This document shows, in pieces, positions 10,338 to 22,977 of a stretch of 64,000 nucleotides of DNA. The stretch covers positions 310,001 through 374,000 of the forward strand of contig JASJFT010000019.1 in the NCBI GenBank assembly GCA_030770425.1, written 5' to 3'. This DNA is from Darksidea phi. Lineage: Eukaryota; Ascomycota; Dothideomycetes; Pleosporales; Lentitheciaceae. The position numbers and the translations under genes are program-made. Below the pieces are notes generated by a model. The model was not told where the DNA came from, made no database searches, and saw nothing but the letters and a program-made list of their open reading frames with translations. Numbering within the stretch: position 1 is the first letter of the stretch; each line of letters opens with the position of its first letter.

Positions 10338-11980
10338 GGCATGGTTTCATTTGAAGTGTGAGCGCGACGTTAGTGACTTTTGAACGGTGCTATCTTGCTC
10401 TGCATCTCCAGCTGGCATTTAGTGGTGTCCTTGTATCGGTGAGCCACTGAACGGGCGTTTGTTGCCGCTATTCCCACCCTATCATCTGCGAACAAGATTC
10501 TTATCGTCGCCGTTGCGTGCTCTCTCTCTTATGTGAATGTGCGCACACCGAACAGCAACCGCAATCACAACCTGATAATATGAAGGCGGCGGGTAGTAAC
10601 CACATGTATAAGTATTTAACTCGACTCCAAGCTAAAAGTGATCAGTCTACCGATCAGGCTGAGCGGGGTGCGATGGCGGCAAGGCTGAACAGCTGCATGT
10701 GACCCACATCATGCGGCGCCGCACCCTATCGATAAGACTGAACATTGAACGAGGACTCTGAATTTCGGGACCTTGCATTTGGCTTTGTGGTTTCCGTTTT
10801 TGGGCCTTTGGCCTCCAAATTAGCCCCTGTCACGAATTAGTTTTGCGCCTAGATGAGCTTCGAAGCCTGATCCGGCTCCCTTTTCAGCATGGTCCCTGTT
10901 TTGAGGTTCAGAGTCTAGAAACTAAACCTTGGGTCAAGATGAGATACGACAAATAGGACGGCATTAACACTGCTATTCTTGTGCTTGTCATTGCGCTGCA
11001 CCGCCTAACCTGTTTAATTCTCTTTCTAATTTAGGTTGTTGCATTCACTAGATACCGACTACTTTTCTATTTCGCCATGCTGACATTTTACGCCGCGAGT
11101 GGCGCACGCAGCACATTAATGAGGCTACTAGAATAGAGAAAAAGGAGTATACTAGAGGGGAACTTATTGATACAGTGGGGAGAGTTAGGATAAATTAGGA
11201 GGAGAGGGGTTGAGTAAATAGGGTACTAATTAGCGGATGCTCCGGGGGGATTGGTTAAGGTGGTACAGTATGATGGTTCCTGTAGACGGGGAAGAGGTAC
11301 GCCGTAAGGGTAAGCGAATTAGTGCGTGTTTTGGTGGGACTAGGTACTTTGAGTTCAAAAAGGTTCGTTGATTACGTATTCAGATCATATTTCTCTGTAA
11401 TGATTCATCCAGACATCATCCCCTTCATCACACCCAGCCGGCCCTTCTTAGCTATGGCCCTTTTTCTCACAGCATTCCGATTCGCGCTCGTGCAATGGGT
11501 ATCTATCGTGCCTTTCCACCTAAGGAAGAAAGTTATGAAAGTACTACTTAAATACGAGGCCCTAACTCTATGAGGCTTAGAACGTTACGCCACGGCACGC
11601 GCCACGCCCTCTTTCATGAGGCTCGGCGTTGTCCTCGCAGTTGTGCCGTGACGTGAGCAATCACAGGCAATGACTGCAACCAACAACCTTCTTGCCTTTC
11701 TAGGTACCTGGGACGAAATGCCTTTTTGTGTCACCTTTTTAGATTATTCCGCGAGTTTGACGACGCGATCGCTGCTACTCATTCGATCTAGAAGTTGAAA
11801 CGGCCTCATATTAGACTAGGAGTTGAAGGCGTTTTTAGCGCGAAACTAGCGAGTCTAGCGTGAACTCATTTACGGCTCGGCCGATTCATAAGATAAGTAT
11901 ACGGGCCTATGTTTAATTACACTCCTGGATAGAATCGGATCGGAAGAGCTAGAGAACATCCGAGCGCCATAACAGCTTGT
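10338..11980. other. intergenic, no supported gene
   Basis: The region has short frames only, the longest an 83-codon forward frame at 11322-11573 with hydrophobic stretches but no recognisable domain. A short inverted repeat (CACGGCAC / GTGCCGTG) lies near 11589 and 11645. The last part should contain the promoter of the FAD oxidoreductase. Confidence 0.45.
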
Positions 11981-11981
11981 C

Positions 11982-11987
11982 TATAAA
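11982..11987 (+). promoter_or_regulatory. TATA box of FAD oxidoreductase gene
   Basis: TATAAA at 11982-11987, 96 bp upstream of the preferred ATG at 12078. Confidence 0.45.
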
Positions 11988-12077
11988 TGCCAGATGCCTC
12001 GTCCACAATATATCGAGCATCGTCATAGACATCAAACACTCTTTTATTTCTTTTCTTCTTTTTCATCTATTGCAGCC

Positions 12078-13523
12078 ATGCATTCCTTTACCTCGATCGC
12101 CGCCGCTGCGATGGCGGTCCTTCCATGTGCCATCGGAGCCCCGAACCCAGTTCATAAACCATACAACATGGATCCCAGCTTCTACAAACCGGGAAGTGTG
12201 GTCAAAACCGATTGTGTGATCATTGGAGGAGGTGGTACAGGTACATACTCTGCCATCCAGCTCAAGGATCAGGGCAAGAAGATCGTTGTCATTGAGAGCA
12301 AAGCTCGTTTGGGTGGTCATACAGAAACGTACATCGATCCGCAGTCCGGACTCCCCATTGACATGGGCGTAAAGCTATATCACAACGAGCCCCATGTTCA
12401 CAAATGGTTCGCACGCTTCAATCTCTCCACTACTAAGTTCGACTTCGCCGCCGCTACTGGCTCGTCTCAAAAAGTTGACTTCCGGACCGGCCAAATCATT
12501 CAAGGTCTCCCAGCTGCCAACCAGACGGCTATCGCTGCGGCTCTACAACGCTACGCTGCTGTCCTTCAAAAGTATCCTCAGCTCGAGGGCGGCTTTTACC
12601 TCCCAGACCCCGTCCCCGAAGATTTGTACATGCCTTTTGGTCAGTTTGTGCAAAAGTACGACATTGCCGACGCGGTGCAATTCATCTTTGGCATCACTTC
12701 CGCTTTCGGTGACATCCTTGAGCTCCCCGCTCTGCAGCAATTCCGCACTCTATCCCTCAGTCTCCTAGCTACTACGAACAACTTTCAAACCAGCTCGGTG
12801 ATGGACAATAGCCTCCTGTTCGAGAAGGCCACTGATGAGCTCCTTGCCGCCAACTCGCTACTTCTATCCTCCAGGGTTCTCGCTACGCAGCGTGTGAGCC
12901 AGTACGGCTGCGTCAGGGTCCTTGTCGACACACCGAAGGGTCGCAAACTCATCGTCGCCAAAAAGATCCTCATGACCATCCCACCAACACCCGCTGCGCT
13001 CGCCCCCTTTGACATCAACCAAGACGAAATGAGGGTTTTCAACCAACTCCAGGCTGTAGGGTACTACACGTCCATTGTCAGGAATGCTGTCCCAGCCAAC
13101 GTCACCGTACAGAACATCGCCCTCGACAAGCCCTACGCTCTGCCACCTATGCCGGCTATCTACAACGTTAACCCCACGGGCGTTAACCCGTCTCTCAGCC
13201 TGGTCTTTTACGGCACCAAAGTCGGTCAGCTGCTTAGCGACGATGAGGCTAAGGCCGCCATCATCGCCGACCTGAAGCGCTATCAGGCCGCAAATGGCTT
13301 GCCTAGCACAGAACCCGAGTTTGTCGCGTTCAGTAATCACAGCCCATACAATATGATGGTTGGATCAGAGGCTACCAAAGCCGGTTTCTATAAGCAGTTG
13401 TATGCGCTTCAGGGGAAGCGGAATATGTTCTGGACTGGGGCGACATGGAGGGCGCATGATAGCTCGGCAAGCTGGGCGTATACGAGCCAGAGCGTGCTAC
13501 CGGCGCTTGTGGCAAGTTTGTAG
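12078..13523 (+). CDS. secreted FAD-dependent amine-oxidase-like oxidoreductase
   Basis: This is a single-exon gene of 481 codons. I prefer the ATG at 12078 over the in-frame ATG at 11994 because it gives a clean signal peptide (MHSFTSIAAAAMAVLPCAIG) and sits about 90 bp after a TATA box. The Rossmann FAD site is at the N-terminus of the mature protein: VIIGGGGTGTYSAIQL, followed by the second FAD motif ESKARLGGHTE. The C-terminus (FWTGATWRAHDSS, then WAYTSQSVLPALV) fits the flavin-binding end of the NAD(P)-binding-8/amine oxidase fold often annotated as beta-cyclopiazonate-dehydrogenase-like. The substrate is unknown. It converges tail-to-tail on the PKS and may be a tailoring enzyme. The reading frame is intact. 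Confidence 0.88.
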   Translation: MHSFTSIAAAAMAVLPCAIGAPNPVHKPYNMDPSFYKPGSVVKTDCVIIGGGGTGTYSAIQLKDQGKKIVVIESKARLGGHTETYIDPQSGLPIDMGVKLYHNEPHVHKWFARFNLSTTKFDFAAATGSSQKVDFRTGQIIQGLPAANQTAIAAALQRYAAVLQKYPQLEGGFYLPDPVPEDLYMPFGQFVQKYDIADAVQFIFGITSAFGDILELPALQQFRTLSLSLLATTNNFQTSSVMDNSLLFEKATDELLAANSLLLSSRVLATQRVSQYGCVRVLVDTPKGRKLIVAKKILMTIPPTPAALAPFDINQDEMRVFNQLQAVGYYTSIVRNAVPANVTVQNIALDKPYALPPMPAIYNVNPTGVNPSLSLVFYGTKVGQLLSDDEAKAAIIADLKRYQAANGLPSTEPEFVAFSNHSPYNMMVGSEATKAGFYKQLYALQGKRNMFWTGATWRAHDSSASWAYTSQSVLPALVASL

Positions 13524-13826
13524 ATAGATGGATGGTATAGATGATGGATGGTTCGTCGTAAATGCTAACTGTTAGGTAATTTCCTTCTTTCTAATTCTAA
13601 TTACATCCGATCCGTTGGATCGTTGATGTACGAACTTTCGTTGTTTAGCTTAACTTTGGAGGTAAATTTGTTAAGGATATTCGATTTTAGCGGACCCGAA
13701 TATATTGCTACGCTCGCTCCTCGCTCCGCAATGAATACCTCTTGTCTTACCTCGCTTACTCGTCAGCTCGATAGCTTTTACACTCCGATAGACTGATCCG
13801 TATATCCATTCACACCGAACCATCGG
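13524..13826. other. convergent 3' intergenic region
   Basis: About 300 bp separate the stop of the FAD oxidoreductase from the stop of the PKS. It should hold both 3' ends. I see no further feature. Confidence 0.6.
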
Positions 13827-16800
13827 CTATACGAGAAGCCGCGTACAGAACCGGCTCTTCTTTGCAATTCTCTCACCCACTACCAGGAAACTGACTTCAT
13901 CCATAATTTCAAACACTACTACATCAGCGCCGCACTCCTTCAACGCCCAATTCCGTACCTCAATTGCCAACAGTGAGTCGACGCCATACTCGTACAATGG
14001 CTTGTTTGTGTCAATGTCGCGTGCTGGAATGCCTATCGCCTTCGAGATTTTTTCGACGAGGCCCTGAGCCACGAGCGTGGCGCACTCGGATATACTCCCT
14101 GCATTCTGCAATAGAGATGCGCAGCTTTGTCGATCATTCTCGGTCGTCGACACGTCTAGCCCGGTATCGTTTTTCATTTGGCAGAACGTCCTCTCGGTCA
14201 TCCACTTTGGCACCTCGGCGCCTTTGATCTTCATCCGGAGCGGTGTTTCTAGGCCGACGACACTTTGTGCAGCCTTGTGATCGGAACCCCCGGCTCTTTC
14301 GACGTAGCAGTGAACATCCAGAAGCCCATGAAACTCTTCGGTTGAGACGGGTATGAAATAGCCAAGGAATCGTAACCGCTGCTCAAGGAACTCGTTACCG
14401 GCAACAACTCCCTCGGATTCCATCCAACCCAGATTGATAGTGGATGCGCGCTTTCCCTGTGCAATGCGATGTTGAGCGAGTGCATCAATGTACGTATTGC
14501 CCGCAGCATAGTTTGCCTGACCTCCAGCACCTATAATGCCAGTTACAGAGGACAGGCACAGGAAGAAGTCCAAGTCAAAAGGTAGGAGAAGATGCAGGTT
14601 CCAGGAGCCCGCTACTTTTGGTGACACGCAAGCTTTCCAGTCATCGAAACTCATTTTATCAAAGGTAGCGTCTCTGAGGACCATGGAACTCTGCACACAA
14701 CCTCGGATTGGTGGCATTGTTTCTGCACAATGCGCAAGCATCCGTGACAGGGAAGCTTCGGATGAGATATCGCAAGGCTCGGTTTCGACTCGCACGTCGT
14801 TGTTGTGTAGCTCTTCGATAAGCTCCAGTGCCTCTGTGGTTTTTGGACCGCTCCTCGAAAGAAGGATGAGATTCTTTGCCCCACGAGACGCCATCCAGCG
14901 AGCCACACTTCTTCCGAGACCTCCGTGACCTCCAGCAATTACATAGCTACCGTTCTCATCAAACCGACACAATGGGGATACTGGCAAGTTGGTTTTCACC
15001 GACTCATTGGGACGCATTTCCACAACTATTTTCCCCATGTTGTTGCCACTCTGGAGACTCCGAAATGCTGTTTCGACCTCACCAATGCCATATACTGTCA
15101 AGGGCTTGGAGACGCGCAGACGACCATCTGTCATCATTTCTAGTATTTGAATGAGCGACTTTTTCGCCTGCAGCGGCCGTTCGAGCATGAGCATGGACAG
15201 GTCAAACACGTGGAAGGAAACATTGCAAGTGAAGTTGAACATAGGGAGCTTGGAATTTGCAAGCACGTCGCGCTTTCCAATTTCCACAAATCGACCGTAA
15301 GGTGCGATACAGTCCCAGGAGGCGTACATGGAGTCTCCAGCCAGCGAGTTGAGTACGACGTCTACTCCTCTTCCATCTGTCTTACGCTTTACCGCATCAG
15401 CGAAAGACGAGTTTCGAGAGTAGAAGATATGGTCCTCGGGTATTCCATATTCTTGAACAAGCATTTGCTTCTTCTTCTCTGAGCCCACAGTGGTAAAGAT
15501 GGTTGCACCAATGCTCTTTGCTATTTGAATCGCTGCCTGGCCTGTACCACCTGCTCCAAGGTGAATAAGAACTGTCTCGCCCGGTTGAAGACGAGCGATC
15601 TTGTGGAGGGAGTAATGCGCCGTGATGAAAGTAATTGGAAGGGACGCGGCTTCTGCGAACGACATTTGCTCAGGGATTGCTGTCACTTGGTCTACGACGG
15701 TGCGCACCAAGGTGTGGAAAGTATTGACTTCACACGCAATGACGCGGTCACCTGGCTTGAAGTTCCGTGCTGCAGATGCTCCGACCCGCGTAATCACACC
15801 TGCACACTCGCCTCCGAGGATCTTCTCTTCAATCTGCCCGAGAGCGGTCAGACAATCGCGGAAGTTGATACCAGTGGCCCGTACTTTGATTTCGACGTCT
15901 GTTGCCCGCAACGGTAGATGACAGTCGGTATCGTGGATAAATTCTAGACTGTCTAGCAGACCAGGAGTACCGATACGCATCACAAGGGGTACACCCGCAC
16001 CGAATTCCTGGACTTGTGGTTCGGTTTGCGACTTGCATGCGTTGATGCGTGTAGTTAACGACGTATCGTCTACCAAGCGACGAGTGTGAATCATACCGTC
16101 CTGAACGACATACTCAGCCTCCAGATGGTTGCCCTCCGACATTATGACTTCCAGAATCTTGAGCACAAGCCCCAGGGTTTGGTTCTTGATACAGCCATCC
16201 AATATCAATGTTGTCAGCTGTAATGCGCTATATTCTGTGCGAAGCACTCTTGTAAACCCTTCGAGCATGCCTGTTTCCGGATTGAACGCCTTGCCCTGCC
16301 CTGCAGATACCCAGAGCATCTTTCGAGCTGTCGCCACCACTTGTTGCAGATGGGAAAAGGATTCCTGACTCAGATTTGCAAGGAAAGGGCGGTCAAAGTC
16401 GCTGAGAAAGATGCACATGGATTTTCCTACATTCTGGTCCTCTGCTCCCTGGGCGAGTGGGATTACCGTGCAGTGAGAGGCTGCACATGTTTGCAGTCGT
16501 TCTTTGAGCTCCTGAGCTCCCACCCTATGACCAGCAGTGTCTTCTCCCAGAATTATGGTGATGTCCGGAGTGGCCGATGGCATTTCATGCGGCGCTAGTA
16601 CTGCCGTCGAAAGTAAGATGCTGAGCTCGTGGCACCTCTCGTCCTGGAAGTCCGGGATGTCAGCGTCAACGCCTGTGAAGCCAGTGCTTCTCAGAGCTCG
16701 GTCCCACATTTCCACTCCTACACAAGGCCCTTTTGCGCGATCTGGCTCTTCGCTTCGCCACCATCCAGGAAGTAAGCCAAAGGCAAATTGAATACGGGCA

Positions 16801-19800
16801 GTATTCTCGACCACCTCGTAGAGCACAAGTTTACCACCCGGTTTGAGCAGAGATCGCACGTGCCTCAATGTAGTCTTAAGATTTGTCGTGGCGTGAAGAA
16901 CAGCGCCGGCGATAACAAGGTCGTACGTGCCGATCTCATAGCCTTGATCCCGCGGGTCGTACTCAATGTCCAGCATGCGGAAATTCATTTTGGCCGAGAG
17001 ATTCCCAAACTGGCTCTCGGCCGCACTAAAGAAGACTGGAGACACGTCGGTGTAGTCGTATGAAGCGAACTTGGCATCTCCTCGATTTTCTGCCAACGCT
17101 TCCATTACCGTGGTCGTTGCAGCCCCGGTGCCGGCTCCGATTTCGATAATCTTTAGGTGCGGATTTTTGTGCGAGGCGAGTTCGAAAAACTGAAGCAGCG
17201 GCTCATTGGATTTCGCGATTGTAAGCTTCATAGTACTTTGATGCGAGGTCGCCGTCAAACATCAGCTGCAGCGGATCGACAGTCCCCTCGAGGATGTCAG
17301 TGAGAGAGCGACCAATGGCCATATACAGTTTGCCTTGAGCGTTATAAGTCTCAACAGAGTGGTATAGCTGCTCAAGCATCGCGTCGGTCTTGGGTTGACA
17401 AGGAGATGGATTGGCCCGTGTTTCCGCGACCCTGGTGCGCATCCACGCCAGATATGGCCGGTAATGGGTCTTGGTGACATCTATCTCCCGTTTATCGACA
17501 GCCTCAAGCGCCTCTCTCATCAGCGAAGCTTGAGCGGCTTCTAGGTCTGCGAAATACTGGGTTGGAGAGTGTCGCACTGGTCGGACTGCTGCACACATTG
17601 CGCGGAGATGCTGCTTGGACAATGTGTCGATATCGGGCTGCGACACATATCGATAGCAAAGTTGGGATGGGGAGGTCGTCTTAGTTTGTGTGGCAACAGT
17701 CGTGGTTCTGGTGTCCATAACGGCCAACACATGCTCGAGCTGGTTGTCGAAAATGACGGTTCGTGACTCTGCGTTGCGGCTGCCACCAAACTTGGCACGC
17801 GAGCAAGCAAGGACTGTGCTTGCATCGAAGCAATTCAGCCCTGTTGCTGAGACCCAGAGCTTAGGCACTTGCGTGGGAATCGTGGTCGGGATTGCGTCTA
17901 GTCCAGTCCTGGTCAGCGCCACCAGCATCAGCTGGGCCGCTGCATCGAGTGTGACGGGATGAATTACGTGAGGCTGGGCATACTCCCTCCAGTTGAATAC
18001 TTTGACACTAGCGATAGCTTCTGTCGTGTCACTTCCCGAGATATGGTCGAGCGCTTGGAAGTCAAGGTTATATTGGTACCCGCACTGACCGAGATGCTGG
18101 TAGATGCTGTCCGAGCCTGCTCCCCGCTTACAACGCTCCGCCATACTTTGATACTCGGCAAGGTGCGCTTTCGTCTTCTCTAGAAATTCATGCGCAAAGT
18201 GGGCTTCATTCGCTGAGTCACTGAAGTCGATGCGAATGTTCCCTCGGCAGTGCTCGACCCAGCCCTCGTTGTCATAAGAGAAGATGCGGAATTCCGACCA
18301 AACATGTTCGTTGCCCCCAGGACTGCGCAGGGGTCGAAGGTACAACTCTGTTTCCACGCCGTCTTCGCCCTGACGCACCGTCATGGGTCGGTAGAATGCG
18401 ACATCTTCCATCGAATACCCAACAGGTAGCCATTTACTGCCTGCAAGCCGACGCATGCCTTCGATGGCCATGACCACCATTCCAGCAGCAGGATAGATCG
18501 TCGCACCGTTGATAACATGGCCTTGAATCCAAGGCATCTGCGATGTTTTCATAAACCTTCGCCACCGCGCTTCTTGAGGATTCCAGTCCGATACTGGCGA
18601 GCCAAGAAGGTCGAGCGGCCCGTGTTCGCGGAAACGATAACCTTCCTTGCTAAGTCGACTTTCACGCCAGTACTTAAGTAAGTGATTGAAAGGGTATTCC
18701 GGCGCTCCAGCTAGAGTCGGTATTGGCCCCGTCGGCGTAGGACGATTGAATCGGTCAATGTTCGTGGGATGGCCACGGCAGAAAAGACTTGCGACTGTAT
18801 TGGCGATTGTGTCTAGCTCCTGCCGGCCTCGAACCAGGGACGGATAGTAGGCGACTTCCGCAGATAGTGAAAGGATCTTCAATGTGTCTTCGATAGGCTT
18901 TTTGAGCGCACAGTGTGGTCCCATCTCCAGCACAGTGTCTACACCGCCTATCACCATCGTGGATGTCGCCTCGAGGAACTGGACCGGCGACACCATGTTC
19001 TGGACCCAGTACTCTGGGGTGCAAAGTTTCGCTGTCGAAATCCAGCTGCCAGTAACTGACGAGACCATACGACAGTCTCTAGCTTCCCCCACCTCAAGTC
19101 CGCATATGGACTCGCGGTAGCTCGCTGCAATACGTTCCATATGGTGGGAATGGTATGCGACATCGACTTGGAGCCTTCGAGCAAAGACGCTGTCTGCAAC
19201 TAGCCGTACCTGGAGCTCAGACATGCTATTTTCCTCGCCACTCAATGTCACACTCTCGGGGCTGTTTCTACAAGCCACACGAATGCTATCGTCGGCGGGA
19301 AGGTACTTCTCAGCTACCCCGAACGACAGTCCCACTGCCATCATGGCGCCCTGTATCTCACCAGTAGATCTGATAGTACTGGCAGATAAACCACGGAACA
19401 AGGCTACCTTGACGGCAGAGAGATGGGTGAGAGCACCAATGCAGTACGCAGCAGCTATCTCACCCGAGGAATGTCCAGCAACAGTCGATGGTTCCAACTT
19501 GATATGTCGGAAGAAGTCCACCAAGGCGATTTGCAGTATCGTGCATAATGGCTGGCTGTATTCGGGGAAGTTGACGTTTGATGTCGCTTTATCGCGGTGG
19601 AGCTCCTCTACGATAGACCAAGAACAGGCAAGCTCACGAAGTATTTTCTGAGACCGAGCAATGCTGGCCTTGATAATTGGATGCTCAAGCAGGTCTTTAC
19701 CCATTCCAGCGAACTGCGCACCCTGACCGGTGAACACGAATCCAAGCCGAGGATTCGGCAAGGAGCGCGCAGCTGGCATTGTCTTGAATGCGCGAAGCTC

Positions 19801-21723
19801 GCTCACATCTCTCGAAAGGTTGAATGATTTCCAAGCAAACATGCTGCGACGTTTGCTGAGCGTGTACGCCAAGCTGTCTAGGAAAGGATCGAGAGTGTCT
19901 TGCTCACATGTCTCAACGACATCATTTACATATCCTCGATAGGCAGTCGATAATCGTGTCAAACCTCCTTCGTTAGCGGAGGAGAGTGCATATATGCGTG
20001 GCAAAGGACTCTTCGCATGGCATACCGGCAGTTGTTCAACGATGCTGTTGGAAAGGGAGGGCGTGTGGAGCAGCCGCTTCGCACTAAGTGTTGCTTCGGC
20101 AGCAGGGGGCATCCTCAGTGTGCAATGAAATCCACGGAGATTGCGGGAGTAAAGGAAATGATATGCATCTTCAAGAATGACATGGGAATTTGCGCCTCCA
20201 AAGCCAAAGCAGTTCTGTTCCCCAACAGAGTCAGCTTTCAGAAATTGAACCGTGATGGAAGGAGATAACTTACGACTGATGCTCGGCGGAGTCCTGGACT
20301 TGGCCATGGCGTGCACTCTTCGGCCACTTTGATATTAGAGGAACCGAAATCGATCTTAGGGTTGCGCTTCTGAAAGTTGGCATTTGGAGGAATTACGCCT
20401 CGCTCTAAAACGAGCACCGTCTTGATAAGAGCCGCGAGCCCACTGGCACCCCCGAGATGACCGATGTTTGATTTGACCGCCCCACTGAGTTTGGGGTCAG
20501 AAGATTGTATGGACGAACAGGTTGAAAATAGAGCTTACATGTAAATTGGGTGCTCGTTGTCCTGGTTTCCGAAGCAGCTGTGGATCGCGCTCATCTCGAG
20601 AGGGTCCCCGACTGCAGTGCCAGTTCCATGCGCTTCTACGTACTTGGTGGAACTGAGGCTGAGACCTGCTTTGCGGTAAGTCTCTCTAATAAGACTTCCT
20701 TGCGCTGAGGAGCTTGGCTGCGTAATCCCCGGAGTATGGCCGTGCTGGTTCGAGCTTGTTGACCGGATTACCGCGCGGATAGTGTTGCCATCGCGTATAG
20801 CATCAGATACTCGCTTGAGAACAATCACGCAATGACCCTCGCCTTTGCTGTAGCCATTTCCCCGCGCATCAAAACTGTACGAGAGGCTATCTGGGGAAAG
20901 GAAGTTCATGTTTGACAACGAGAGAAACGAATCAGGGCCGAGGATAGAGTTGGTCCCAGCAACCAAAGCCTGTCACTTGTTAGCCTCGATAACACACACC
21001 ATATAAGGTGATGGATGGGTGTACCATGCTCGAGTCTCCTAACCGGAGCCCTTGGACAGCCATGTCAAGTGCAATCATACTGCTCGAACAAGCAGAATCC
21101 AAATTGACGCTTGGTCCCGTCAGGTTGAAGAACCAGCTGATTCGATTGGCGAGCATCGCTTGGGAGAGCCCGGTGGCGGCGTACGTTGGTAGATTCTCTG
21201 GGTCTTTTGCAGTCAATGTTTTGTAGTCATCGTGGAAACACCCGGTGAAGACTGAAGTCTTGGAACCAGAGGCTGCTTCCATCGATATTCCAGCTTTGAG
21301 ATTTTTAGCTCAAGTACCCACTATTAACGGCCGGGTGATCTACGTACCGTTCTCCAAGGCTGTATATGCCGTCTCAAGCAGCCCGCGCTGCTGGGGATCC
21401 ATGGAGCAGGCCTCCTTCGCGGTGACGGAAAAGAATGGTGCGTCAAACACCTCAGGACTCTCCGCCAGAAAATGCGCTCCGCGAACCGGAAACGTCTCTT
21501 TCCGCCCATTTTCGGGATGATAGAATGAGTCGAGATGCAGTCGTTCCTTAGGCCACTCGGTCATGGCGTTCCTTTTCTCAATCAACATGCGCCAAAACGC
21601 TTCTGTAGACGTCGCTTCTTGAGGGAATCGGAAGGAAAAGCCCACAATAGCAATGGACTCTAGAACGTCCTTCTCTGTTTGTTTGTTCGCAGTTTCATTC
21701 TCAACACTAATCTTGAAGGTCAT
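13827..21723 (-). CDS. highly reducing type I polyketide synthase (KS-AT-DH-CMeT-ER-KR-ACP), frame-disrupted
   Basis: Exons on the minus strand are 21723-21348, 21293-21025, 20969-20539, 20484-20274 and 20214-13827; all four introns (54-59 nt) are GT-AG and phase-consistent. Domains in order: KS with Cys194 (DSACSSS), His329 (EAHGTGT) and the KSNIGH block near 363-368; AT with GHSSGE near 678; DH with [10 protein letters not shown] near 996; C-methyltransferase with EIGAGTG near 1454; ER with [13 protein letters not shown] near 1983; KR with GGHGGLG near 2191 and the NYAAGN tyrosine; ACP with GVDSLL near 2510. There is no thioesterase, as usual for this class; the adjacent FSH1 hydrolase could release product. 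Near 17203-17258, between DH and CMeT, the frame shifts by one base and the upstream frame ends at a TGA (17205-17203); I find no intron that repairs it. As written, the protein stops at about residue 1430. The gene is either a pseudogene or carries an assembly error. Confidence 0.95.
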
Positions 21724-21905
21724 GTTTGCAGCCTGAGGTGGGGATGTTCAACAACGGATAAGACAGAATCCCTTCGGGTGAGAGGTTTTGAGATGTTGCG
21801 TAGTTCAGGGACTTTCAGATGTCATTTACGTCTAGGGAGATATATGGGCTGCAGCCCACCTTCCTAATCGAACAGAAAGCAGGCGATGACTTCGAATGCC
21901 TAGTC

Positions 21906-22752
21906 CTAGGTATCAATTCCCAGCTCTCTTACCTGCGTCACAGCGTCCTTGCTACTCGCAGCATTAATTGCTGACACAATATCGGATACAATCTCACTCA
22001 TTTTGCGACCCGGAATCTCATGCCCGCCCCCGTGAACGATTTCAGACATAATATTGGCTTCGCAAATCGCCCTAAGACCCATTCCAAACTCTTCTTTTCT
22101 CGGATCTGTGTCGCCAAAGATATGCACCGTCGGGATGCCGATTGAATAAACGCCCCGATTGTCCCGGGAGAGCAGATTCACTTCGCCGTTCTACAACGTG
22201 ACAGGGTCAGCGGGTACCCCGCCGCTTATGAAAATGGCGAATCGAATGGGGCGCAGCCCTTTCAACGCTTCACTCAGAATGAAGGTTGCGGCAACAGCGG
22301 CGCCTTCCGAAAATGCCATGATCCCGGCGTATGGGCCGTTTTTGGCGATGTAATCTTCGAGGTTGTGAAGCGCATGTCGACAGCTGCTGGGCGATGCGAG
22401 ATCGAAATACGAGAAGCACAATTGCTGCCCCGATAGGCCGGCGATTTCTATCTCTGTAAGCCCACTGCCAAAACTCCCCGGACAACGCCTTACCAGGTGC
22501 GGGAGCACAAGGAAGGTTGCCTTGATGGAAATCAAACGTGTAGCCTTCCTTGGATAGGCAGAATCGAATCCAGGCTGTCACGCACACGTCAGAACTTGCT
22601 CGCAAGACATGCGGGCCGGCTCACCACTCTGCATTTTGAATATCTGGAACTCGTTAGTAGCCCACTTCCTTGTCTGGGTACAGGTATTGCGCAAGGTCTA
22701 CCTCGGTGTTGGTCCCTCGTCCATGCAGACACAATATTGGCACGGGGGCCAT
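21906..22752 (-). CDS. FSH1-family serine hydrolase (probable PKS partner), with in-frame TAG
   Basis: Exons 22752-22702, 22643-22625, 22574-22494 and 22453-21906 fit GT-AG introns of 58, 50 and 40 nt in phase. The start reads ILCLHGRGTN, the typical first strand of FSH1 alpha/beta hydrolases (PF03959). FDFHQGNLPCAPAPG matches the next conserved block. The nucleophile region is GIMAFSEGAA, the Asp is in HIFGDTDP and the His in HGGGHEIP. Hydrolases of this type often sit beside highly reducing PKSs and offload the chain. An in-frame TAG at 22193-22191 would end the protein at 137 residues, before the Asp and His, while the same frame continues without a break to 21906. No plausible intron removes it. 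The gene is divergent or degraded in step with the PKS next door, whose start lies 182 bp away. Confidence 0.8.
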
Positions 22753-22977
22753 GTCGTGAATGCCAAGTTAGAGCGGCGGATGTCTCGCGGAATACGACTC
22801 CAAACAGTGAGACGTCCAAAGAATAGAGGGAACTCGGGAGACTCAAACAGCTGAATTTAAGTGTACCTATATATCAACTGTACGAAAGAAAGGCCCCTGG
22901 GAGTGGCAATCCAGGCCATAATCAACGCCATTGGTTACTGTCTGAACGACCTATCAGGCTTCCGGGTTCCAAGCAGT

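Noticed and set aside
17203..17270. 47-nt intron explaining the PKS frame change
   Set aside because: GT and AG are present and a CTTAC branch-like site exists, but the resulting phase is wrong.
22160..22220. mini-intron removing the TAG in the hydrolase gene
   Set aside because: The in-phase GT-AG pair would be only 27 nt, and the 37-nt option leads straight into TGA.
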